The notes under the pieces: model-generated
Database searches by the model: none
What the model saw: only the letters and a program-made list of their open reading frames with translations
What the model was told of the DNA's origin: nothing
Position numbers and translations under genes: made by a program
In this document: positions 44,782 to 51,704 of the stretch, piece by piece
Numbering within the stretch: position 1 is the first letter of the stretch
Layout: every line of letters starts with the position of its first letter
Assembly: GCF_009646335.1 (NCBI RefSeq)
Contig: NZ_WJBU01000010.1
Coordinates: forward strand, 62,001-126,000
Source: Caenimonas koreensis DSM 17982
GTDB taxonomy: Bacteria > Pseudomonadota > Gammaproteobacteria > Burkholderiales > Burkholderiaceae_C
Reading direction: 5' to 3'
Length of the DNA stretch: 64,000 nt

Positions 44782-45530
44782 TTGCGCGCCCCTTTCGGTG
44801 ACAGGAATCGAAGGAAGTAATCCTTCGCGCTGTTGACCTTGTTCTGGTTCACCGCATTCGCCGGGTCCACATGCTTGGGGCAGACCTCAGAGCAGTAGCC
44901 CACTGCGGTGCAGCTCCACACGCCTTCTTCGGTGCTCATGATCTTCATGCGCTCTCGTGCGCCGCCGTCGCGTGAATCCGCGTTGTAGCGGTGCGCCAGG
45001 GCAATGACGCCCGGCCCGAGAAACGCAGGGTCGAGCCCGAATTGCGGGCACGCCGCGTAGCACAGCATGCAGTTGATGCACGAGCTGAACTGCTCGAACT
45101 GCTCCAGCTGCATCGGCGTCTGCAGGTATTCGCCTTCACTCAGCGCACGCGGTGCTTCAGGAATGATCCACGGCTTGACGCTTTCGAGCTTCTTCACGAA
45201 ACCCTCGACGTTCACCACCAGGTCGCGCTCGATGGGGAAGTGCGCCAGCGCCTCGATGCGCACCGGCCCTGGCGCGAGTTCGCGCAGGAAAGTCTGGCAC
45301 GAGAGGTTCGGCTTGCCATTGATCATCATCCCGCAGCTGCCGCAGATCGCCATGCGGCACGACCAGCGAAAACTCAGCGAGCCGTCGAGCTCGTCCTTGA
45401 TGTACTGCAGGCCCTGCAGCACCGACATGTCGTCGGTGTACGGCACGCGCCAGCTTTGCCACACCGGCTCGTCTTCGCGCTCCGGGCGATAGCGCAGCAC
45501 CTGGATCTCGATCTGCTTGCCGTCATGCAT
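44778..45530 (-). CDS. frdB: fumarate reductase iron-sulfur subunit
   Basis: This 250-residue electron-transfer subunit has a [2Fe-2S] domain with CRMAICGSCGMMINGKPNLSC. The C-terminal ferredoxin domain has CINCMLCYAACP for a [4Fe-4S] cluster and CSEVCPKHVDP with a further Cys for the [3Fe-4S] cluster. ATG 45530 gives MHDGKQIEIQVLRYRPE; a longer upstream start would run into frdA. It overlaps the frdA end by 8 bases. Confidence 0.93.
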   Translation of the reverse strand: MHDGKQIEIQVLRYRPEREDEPVWQSWRVPYTDDMSVLQGLQYIKDELDGSLSFRWSCRMAICGSCGMMINGKPNLSCQTFLRELAPGPVRIEALAHFPIERDLVVNVEGFVKKLESVKPWIIPEAPRALSEGEYLQTPMQLEQFEQFSSCINCMLCYAACPQFGLDPAFLGPGVIALAHRYNADSRDGGARERMKIMSTEEGVWSCTAVGYCSEVCPKHVDPANAVNQNKVNSAKDYFLRFLSPKGARK

Positions 45531-47316
45531 GGTGCGCCTCTTCGTTGCTGCGGTCCGCCGCTTCACCCGCAGCGCCGTATGCACGTGTGCCGGGTTGCGA
45601 GCTTGTGATCGTCACGGGGCTGTAGTGGATGCGTGGTGCGTCGCGCTCGCCTGCATAAGTCGCCAGCGAGTGCTTGAGGTAGTGGGTGTCGTCGCGCTCC
45701 GTGTAGCCATCGAGCCGCTGGTGCGAGCCGCGGGACTCGCGCCGCTCCAGTGCCGAATGCGCCATGGCCTGTGCCACGTCGAGCAGGTAACCCAGCTCGA
45801 TGGCAACCAGCCAGTCGGTGTTCCAGCCGCGCGAATGATCGTCGAGCTGGATGTGGCGGCTGCGTTCCTTGAGTTCGGCGAGCTTGTCGCAAGTCGCCTG
45901 CATGGTGGCAGCGGTGCGGTAGATGCCGCAGCCGTCTTCCATGGCCTGCGCCATCTCGCGGCGCAACGTGGCCACGCGCTGGTGGCCGCTCGTGCGAGTG
46001 GCAATGCCCGTCGCGCGAAGTTGCGCATCTGTCGCCAGCAATTCCAGCTTGGCTGTATTGCCAGCTGGCGTTGCCTTTGCAAATGCCGCTGCTTCAAGCC
46101 CGGCGACTTTGCCGAACACGAGCAGCTCGGTCAGTGAATTGGAGCCAAGCCGGTTCGCACCATGCAGCCCGACGCTGGAGCATTCGCCCACGGAGTACAG
46201 GCCCGGCAATGTCGATGCAGTGGATCTGTCTGCCACGATGCCGCCCATCGTGTAGTGCACAGCGGGCAGCACGGGGATCGGCGCGAGCGCAGGGTCCACG
46301 CCGAGGTACTGCAAGGCCAGCTCGTAGATCTGCGGCAGGCGCTCGCGCAGGTAGGCCTCGCCCAGGTGGCGCAAGTCCAGATGCACCACATCGCCGTGCG
46401 GGCCTGCAATCGTGCGGCCCTTCTGCTTTTCGTGCCACCACGCCTGGCTCAGGCGGTCGCGCGGGCCCAGCTCCATCGCCTTGTTCACTGGCTTCGGGCT
46501 GGCTGGCCCCAGGCCGTAGTCCTGCAGGTAGCGATAGCCGTCCTTGTTCAACAGAAAGCCGCCTTCACCGCGGCACGCTTCGGTGAACAGCAGCCCTGTG
46601 CCCGGCATGCACGTGGGGTGGTATTGAACGAACTCCATGTCGCGCAGCGGCACACCGTGGCGGTAGGCGAGTGCCATGCCGTCGCCCGTGACGATGCCGC
46701 CATTGGTGTTCTCACGAAAGACGCGGCCCGCGCCGCCGGTGGCGATGATCACGGCCCTGGCCTGGATCATCGTGAAGTTGCCGGTAGCGACTTCGATAGT
46801 GACCACGCCTTGCGCGCGGCCTTCATCGACCAGCAGGTCCACGCAGAAGTGTTCGTCGAAGCGGCGTATCGACGGGAACTGCATCGACGTCTGGAACAAC
46901 GTGTGCAGCATGTGAAAGCCCGTCTTGTCGGACGCGAACCATGTGCGCTCGATCTTCATGCCGCCGAATGCGCGCACATTGGCATGGCCGTCCGCCTTGC
47001 GGCTCCACGGGCAGCCCCAGTGCTCCATCTGCACCATCTCTTCGTGGGCCTGGGCCACAAAGTATTCGACGACGTCCTGCTCGCACAGCCAGTCACCACC
47101 GGCCACGGTGTCATGGAAGTGCGCCTGCAGGCTGTCGTGCGCCTGCGTCACGGCCGCCGCGCCGCCTTCTGCAGCCACGGTGTGGCTGCGCATGGGGTAG
47201 ACCTTGGAGACGAGCGCGATGCTCAGTGCGGGGTTGGCCTGCGCGGCGGCGATGGCAGCGCGCAGGCCCGCGCCGCCGGCACCGACGATGACGATGTCGC
47301 AGTGGTACGTTTCCAT
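45523..47316 (-). CDS. frdA: fumarate reductase flavoprotein subunit
   Basis: This is a 597-residue subunit carrying covalently bound FAD and the fumarate site. DIVIVGAGGAGLRAAIAAAQ is the dinucleotide fold, and YPMRSHTVAAEGGAAAV contains the FAD-linking His. GRTIAGPHGDVVHLDLRHLG and PVLPAVHYTMGGI mark the substrate-site region. Length and sequence agree better with FrdA (about 600 residues) than with SdhA. It is 16 bases downstream of rquA in the same operon, so it probably runs on rhodoquinol. Confidence 0.93.
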   Translation of the reverse strand: METYHCDIVIVGAGGAGLRAAIAAAQANPALSIALVSKVYPMRSHTVAAEGGAAAVTQAHDSLQAHFHDTVAGGDWLCEQDVVEYFVAQAHEEMVQMEHWGCPWSRKADGHANVRAFGGMKIERTWFASDKTGFHMLHTLFQTSMQFPSIRRFDEHFCVDLLVDEGRAQGVVTIEVATGNFTMIQARAVIIATGGAGRVFRENTNGGIVTGDGMALAYRHGVPLRDMEFVQYHPTCMPGTGLLFTEACRGEGGFLLNKDGYRYLQDYGLGPASPKPVNKAMELGPRDRLSQAWWHEKQKGRTIAGPHGDVVHLDLRHLGEAYLRERLPQIYELALQYLGVDPALAPIPVLPAVHYTMGGIVADRSTASTLPGLYSVGECSSVGLHGANRLGSNSLTELLVFGKVAGLEAAAFAKATPAGNTAKLELLATDAQLRATGIATRTSGHQRVATLRREMAQAMEDGCGIYRTAATMQATCDKLAELKERSRHIQLDDHSRGWNTDWLVAIELGYLLDVAQAMAHSALERRESRGSHQRLDGYTERDDTHYLKHSLATYAGERDAPRIHYSPVTITSSQPGTRAYGAAGEAADRSNEEAHHA

Positions 47317-47332
47317 GGGGTGTTACGCGTGC

Positions 47333-48064
47333 TCAGCGAGTCAGCACGAGCTTCTGGTACAGCCCACCGAACCACGTTTGCAGCTCGGCCGAGGCCAGTG
47401 GTACATCGGCAGGCAGGAAGTGCTCCAGCTCGTGGTCCCACAGGTCCATCGCGAAGGGCTCGAGCTTGCGGAACACCAGCCGCATCAGCATGCGAAGCGG
47501 GTGCCACGCCACGGGCCGGTGGTAGTCAACGATCACGACCCTGCCGCCCGGCTTGACCACACGCAGTGCTTCGGCCAGTGTCTTGCGCCGCACGGCCTCG
47601 GGCTGCTCATGCAGCAGGAAGAACAGGAGCACCTGGTCATAGCTCGCGTCTTCGCAGGCGAGGGACGATGAGTCGCCGCGCAGCAATGCGACGCGCTCAT
47701 CTGCAGGCATCTTGGCCGCGAGGTTGGCCAGCTGGATGGGCAGCACGTCCACGATGTCGAGCTGTGCATCAGGCGCGAGCCGCTCGCGCAGGCGCATGGT
47801 GAGGTTTCCGTAAACGCAGGCTACCTGCAGCGTTGCGCCGCGCACCACGCTGCCAAGCTCGGCCAGCGCCGCATCGCGCAGGCGCCCGTAGTTGCCGAAC
47901 AGGATGAGGTTGACCAGCCATTCGCGCTCGAAGACGCGTACGGCATTGGGGTGCACATAGGCCCATGAGTAGACCTGCTCCAGGTAGTGCGGGATGGAGA
48001 CGCCCGAAGGCGCGCTACCAGTCTCGGGATGCGGGGCCGCGACGGTCGCCGATGGTGGTGGCAT
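47333..48064 (-). CDS. rquA: rhodoquinone biosynthesis methyltransferase-like protein RquA
   Basis: This 243-residue class I SAM-binding protein has the SAM loop QVACVYGNLTMRLRER at about residue 75 and acidic motif VDVLPIQLANL, then LLFFLLHEQPEAVRRKTLAE and KPGGRVVIVDYHRPVAWHPL. These stretches, plus the HYLEQVYSWAYVHPNAVRVF start, agree with my recollection of RquA of Rhodospirillum rubrum. RquA replaces a methoxy group of ubiquinone by an amino group to give rhodoquinone. The gene is 16 bases before frdA and 33 bases after a cytochrome c gene. Linkage to fumarate reductase fits, because rhodoquinol is its low-potential donor. Confidence 0.85.
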   Translation of the reverse strand: MPPPSATVAAPHPETGSAPSGVSIPHYLEQVYSWAYVHPNAVRVFEREWLVNLILFGNYGRLRDAALAELGSVVRGATLQVACVYGNLTMRLRERLAPDAQLDIVDVLPIQLANLAAKMPADERVALLRGDSSSLACEDASYDQVLLFFLLHEQPEAVRRKTLAEALRVVKPGGRVVIVDYHRPVAWHPLRMLMRLVFRKLEPFAMDLWDHELEHFLPADVPLASAELQTWFGGLYQKLVLTR

Positions 48065-48097
48065 GTTGGTGTGTCCTGGAAGGTCGATTGGCCGGGC

Positions 48098-48439
48098 CTA
48101 TTGCGCCAGGATGTACTGGATCAGGTTCTTCATGCCGGCGGCGTCTTTGGCCGGGATCGCCTTGTGCTCTTCCTCGGTGCCGTCATCCATCTTGACCTTC
48201 GGGCTCTTGGTCAGAAACTCCGACAGCTTCGCCTCGGCATCGGCCTTGCCCTTGTACTTGGCAGCCGTTTTCTGGAACGACGGGCCCTTCTTGGTCTTGT
48301 CGACGGAGTGGCACTTTGTGCAACCCGCATCCTTGCTCATCTTGGTGGCTGCGTCCGCATCGACTGCAGCGGACGCAGGGAGCATGAATGAAAGCGCGAA
48401 CAGTGCGCTGGTGGCCAGGTGGGCAGCTTTGAGTTTCAT
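48098..48439 (-). CDS. class I c-type cytochrome, monohaem
   Basis: This is a 113-residue periplasmic protein with a Sec signal (MKLKAAHLATSALFALSFML, cleavage after ASA near residue 26). The single haem site is CTKCH in KDAGCTKCHSVDKTKKGPSF, and the C-terminal helix contains the Met-Lys-Asn-Leu segment, with the axial Met probably nearby. It is the first gene of the cytochrome-rquA-frdABCD unit. An FNR-type box lies 68 bases upstream. It may shuttle electrons between the respiratory systems. Confidence 0.85.
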   Translation of the reverse strand: MKLKAAHLATSALFALSFMLPASAAVDADAATKMSKDAGCTKCHSVDKTKKGPSFQKTAAKYKGKADAEAKLSEFLTKSPKVKMDDGTEEEHKAIPAKDAAGMKNLIQYILAQ

Positions 48440-48507
48440 GGCGGACTCCGCAACAGTAAGGTGGATGAAAGGCAATTGCATGGTGCGACCTCGCGCGGTG
48501 GCTTCTG

Positions 48508-48521
48508 TTGACGAGGATCAA
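48508..48521. promoter_or_regulatory. FNR/ANR-type box upstream of the cytochrome-rquA-frd operon
   Basis: TTGAC-GAGG-ATCAA matches nine of ten consensus bases and lies in a larger dyad (TTCTG before, CAGAA after). It is 68 bases before the cytochrome gene and just downstream of the mtrB-like stop. Confidence 0.85.
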
Positions 48522-48559
48522 CAGAAGCCATCGCGCGTGCGGCAGCGCGCGTGTGCGGC

Positions 48560-50698
48560 TTACGGCCAGCGGCGGATATAGGACAACCCCAAGGCGCTCA
48601 CGTTCTGCACATGCTTGCGGCTGACGGTGGTGCCGTCCGAATAGGTGAACGCCGTGCCGCTGTAGCCCCAGGCCCAGTCGTTCCAGCTGGTGCGCGCCAG
48701 GGCAATGTCCAGCCGCACCAGGGATTGCTTGTCGAGCGTGTACTTGCCGAACAGCTTCACGACTTGCTGGCGGAAGATGATGTCGGGCAGCCCACCGGTT
48801 GCGGCCAGCAGGGCAACGCTTTCGCCGCCCGCCGTGGCGTCCAGCGTCTGTGCGTAGATGCTGCGGTCATGCGCATACGACAGCGTGCCGCCCACTTCCA
48901 GCCCGCTGCGGGGCTTGCCGGTGAAGCCCAGGCCCAACGTGGTCGAGCGGTTGTCGAACGCCATGATGGCGCTGTCAGGGCGCGACTGGTCCAGCCCTTG
49001 CCGGCCGGCCGATGCGAAGGCGGTGATGTTCCACTTGTCGTTCACGGCCCAGGTGGCGTCAACATTCACGGACTCGAGCGCCGAGCGGCTCACGCCGTAG
49101 CGGCTTGGCGAGCTGTAGCTGTCGCGCCCGGTTTCTGCGCTCAGTTGCAGGGCCACGCTCTCGCTGGCTTGCCAGTCGGCCTGGAACTTGATCTTGTCGC
49201 GCTTGCGGTCCGCCAGTGTCGGCATGAAGATGCCCGAGGTGTAGCCCACGCCTTGCGCGGCCGCATCGGTGACTTCAGTCACGCCGGTCCCGCTGTTGTC
49301 GCGCAGCCAGGCCGAGCCGCCACGCCGGCTGCTCTCCACGCTGATGGCACCACTCAAGTCATCGGTCATGCGCCGGCGCACTTCGGCCCGCAAGCCAGTC
49401 TCTTCGGTTTTCTGGCGCAGCGCCGTGATGCCTGCCACGGCGCTCGTGGGCGTGAAGACGCCGCGGTCGATCGATTCGTACGTGGCCGCGAGCGTGCCGC
49501 GCCAGTCGCTGTTGAACTGGTAGGTACCTTGCACGCGCGCGCGCATGTCGGTGCGCGGCAGGCGCCGGTTGGTATAGGCGGAAGTGCCTTCGACGTTGTA
49601 GAGCGCCAGCGGCGTCTGGTCGTCCTTGTTCTCGTAGTGCAGCGTGGCCGACATCGACAGCTTGGGGGCAGGGCGCGCCGTGAGGCCGAGCTGCGCGAGC
49701 GTGGTGGTGACTTTGCCGCCCAGGTCGGTGACGCCAGCGGGTGCGCCTGTCAGGCCCGCGTCTGCAAACGACTGGTGCTGTGTGGCCTGCGAGCGGGCCA
49801 GCTTGAAGTTCATCCGCGTTGTGTCGGTGAATCGATAGCTTCCCGTGAGGTCGAGCTGCCACGCCTGGTTGTCGGGCGACAGGGCCACCGGCTGCCCGAG
49901 CACGCCAGCAAATCCGGCAGACAAGGGCAGGGGATTGCCCAGCGCGTTGCGCAGTGCCGCCGGCACGGTGGGCGCGAGGCTGCCGTAGTCGTTGCGGTAG
50001 ATCGAGCCGTAGTAACCGCCGGATACGCTCAGCCGGTCTGCGGCGTAGCTCACCCGGGCCTGCAGCTGTGTGTGGGTTGCATGGACCGGCTCTGGTAACA
50101 GCAGTACGGCCCAGCCGACTTCAGTGCCGGTGGTGCCGCGGCAGCCCGGCGCGTTGGGCGAAGGGCAGTTCATGCCGATGCCCCACAGGCGCGAGCCTTC
50201 CTTCTTTTCGCTTTGCACGCTGGCATCGACTTGCCAGTGCTCGCCGAGCACCTTCGACAGCTCAAGGCCCAGGCCGGTGCGCTTGAGCTTGAAGTCGAGT
50301 TCCTGGCCGCTGGCTGTGGTGGCCAGTGCGCTCTCGCGGCGCACTTGCTCGCGGTATTCGGCGGACACTTTCCAGTCGCCCTGCTTCTTCCAGCGCAGGC
50401 CCAATTCGCGATTGCCGCCGAACAGGTCGCTCGCCCGGAAATCAACGGACGTGCCCTTGCTTTCATCGGCACGCCAGTAGTCGCCGCTCAACGCGCCGAA
50501 CGCGCTCGTGCCAGGGCGCAAGCCGGTGTACTGGTCGACCACCGTGCGGTCCGCGCGACTCCCATCGATGACGCTGGCGCCAATGGTGATCGAGCCTTCA
50601 GCGACGGACTGCGCGTGGGCCGGGCCGAACCCGGAGACGATTGACAGCGCAAGTAGCGAGAGCGAGAAAGACAAGGGGGGGCGGGGGCGCGGAATCAT
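48560..50698 (-). CDS. mtrB: MtrB/PioB-family outer membrane beta-barrel
   Basis: This 712-residue porin would hold the decahaem cytochrome in the outer membrane. It has a signal peptide (cleavage near residue 30, HAQ). The body is built of alternating polar and aromatic strands with many Asn/Asp turns (GSYRFTDTTRMNFKLARSQA is one example), typical of MtrB/PioB. The N-terminal CxxC of Shewanella MtrB is absent; the only Cys pair seen is at about 180-190 in a loop. It follows the mtrA-like gene by 16 bases. Confidence 0.88.
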   Translation of the reverse strand: MIPRPRPPLSFSLSLLALSIVSGFGPAHAQSVAEGSITIGASVIDGSRADRTVVDQYTGLRPGTSAFGALSGDYWRADESKGTSVDFRASDLFGGNRELGLRWKKQGDWKVSAEYREQVRRESALATTASGQELDFKLKRTGLGLELSKVLGEHWQVDASVQSEKKEGSRLWGIGMNCPSPNAPGCRGTTGTEVGWAVLLLPEPVHATHTQLQARVSYAADRLSVSGGYYGSIYRNDYGSLAPTVPAALRNALGNPLPLSAGFAGVLGQPVALSPDNQAWQLDLTGSYRFTDTTRMNFKLARSQATQHQSFADAGLTGAPAGVTDLGGKVTTTLAQLGLTARPAPKLSMSATLHYENKDDQTPLALYNVEGTSAYTNRRLPRTDMRARVQGTYQFNSDWRGTLAATYESIDRGVFTPTSAVAGITALRQKTEETGLRAEVRRRMTDDLSGAISVESSRRGGSAWLRDNSGTGVTEVTDAAAQGVGYTSGIFMPTLADRKRDKIKFQADWQASESVALQLSAETGRDSYSSPSRYGVSRSALESVNVDATWAVNDKWNITAFASAGRQGLDQSRPDSAIMAFDNRSTTLGLGFTGKPRSGLEVGGTLSYAHDRSIYAQTLDATAGGESVALLAATGGLPDIIFRQQVVKLFGKYTLDKQSLVRLDIALARTSWNDWAWGYSGTAFTYSDGTTVSRKHVQNVSALGLSYIRRWP

Positions 50699-50714
50699 GT
50701 GGGTCTTCCTCGAT

Positions 50715-51704
50715 TCAGCGGGTCAGCAGGCGTGGCGTCGGGTTGGTGGCCGACGGGTTGTTCGAACCGTGCACCTGCGTATGGCAGTTGGTGCAGCTGC
50801 GGCCCTGCCAGATGTTCACCACGTTCTTGCCGCCGCTGATGCCGGTGATGGACGACGTGGCCTGTGCGCCCACGGCGGGCGGGAACACCCCGGGCTGCCC
50901 GCCCAGCGCGCCGACGCCGCCTGCCACGTGCGGCGTGTGGCACTGCTGGCACAGCATGGGCGGGCGCGCCTTGAGCATGGACGCCACGGTGCTGCCGTGC
51001 GGGTTGTGGCAGCTTGCGCAATCCTGGTCCACTGGCTCGTGCGCATGCACGAAGGGGCCGCGCTTTTCGGCATGGCAGGTGTAGCAGGTCGTGTTGGTGC
51101 TGTCGCGCTTGGCCAGCTTGGGCCCGGCCGAGCCGTGCACGTTGTGGCAGTCCGAGCAGCTCATGCGACCTTCGGGCACAGGGTGGTGCGAGGGCCGTGC
51201 GTGCTGCGCGCGCTGCTCCTTGTGGCAGGTGTAGCAAACCTCGGTTTGTGATGCGCGGGCCAGCACCTTGTCGTTGCTCGTGTGGTTCTTGTGGCAGGTG
51301 GAGCACGCAAGGTCCGACGTGTCATGCTGGCTGCCGCCCCACAAGGCCCGCTTTGCATCTTTCTGGTGGCAGGTGAGGCAAGCATTGTTGAGTGTGCTGG
51401 CCGGCACCTTGGCGTTCTTGCCGAATACACGGTCGGGCGCGGGCCGCTCTTTCGCGTCAGCTGGCTTTGTCACGTGCGTGGGGCTCATGCCGTGGCAGGT
51501 CACGCAAGTGGGTGTGCGCGCATCGGCAAGCACCGAGTGGGCGTGCCGCCTGCTCTCGGGCAGGTCTTCCTCGTCGTGGCATTTCACGCAGGCGGCCGAG
51601 GCCGCCGCGTCAACGCCAGCAGACCACGCCAGGCCCGCAGGCGCCAGCAGCCCCAGGATTGCCAGGGCGAGCGCAGCAAGAACGCGCGAGATGGCCGCCG
51701 TCAT
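50715..51704 (-). CDS. mtrA: decahaem c-type cytochrome, MtrA/DmsE family
   Basis: This is a 329-residue periplasmic cytochrome. After a signal peptide (MTAAISRVLAALALAILGLL...) there are exactly ten CxxCH motifs: CVKCH, CVTCH, CLTCH, CSTCH, CYTCH, CSDCH, CYTCH, CASCH, CQQCH and CTNCH. Ten haems and about 330 residues fit MtrA, which lies inside the MtrB barrel and passes electrons through it. ATG 51704 overlaps the stop of the mtrC-like gene by 4 bases. Confidence 0.92.
   Translation of the reverse strand: MTAAISRVLAALALAILGLLAPAGLAWSAGVDAAASAACVKCHDEEDLPESRRHAHSVLADARTPTCVTCHGMSPTHVTKPADAKERPAPDRVFGKNAKVPASTLNNACLTCHQKDAKRALWGGSQHDTSDLACSTCHKNHTSNDKVLARASQTEVCYTCHKEQRAQHARPSHHPVPEGRMSCSDCHNVHGSAGPKLAKRDSTNTTCYTCHAEKRGPFVHAHEPVDQDCASCHNPHGSTVASMLKARPPMLCQQCHTPHVAGGVGALGGQPGVFPPAVGAQATSSITGISGGKNVVNIWQGRSCTNCHTQVHGSNNPSATNPTPRLLTR

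Noticed and set aside
44006..47316. Succinate dehydrogenase instead of fumarate reductase
   Set aside because: The A-B-C-D gene order with two about 120-140 residue anchors of FrdC/FrdD type, the linkage to rquA and the FNR box favour Frd; Sdh operons usually begin with the membrane subunits.
48551..50098. 515-codon plus-strand frame opposite mtrB
   Set aside because: The minus strand encodes a continuous signal-peptide-bearing beta-barrel; the plus frame has no start signal or motif.
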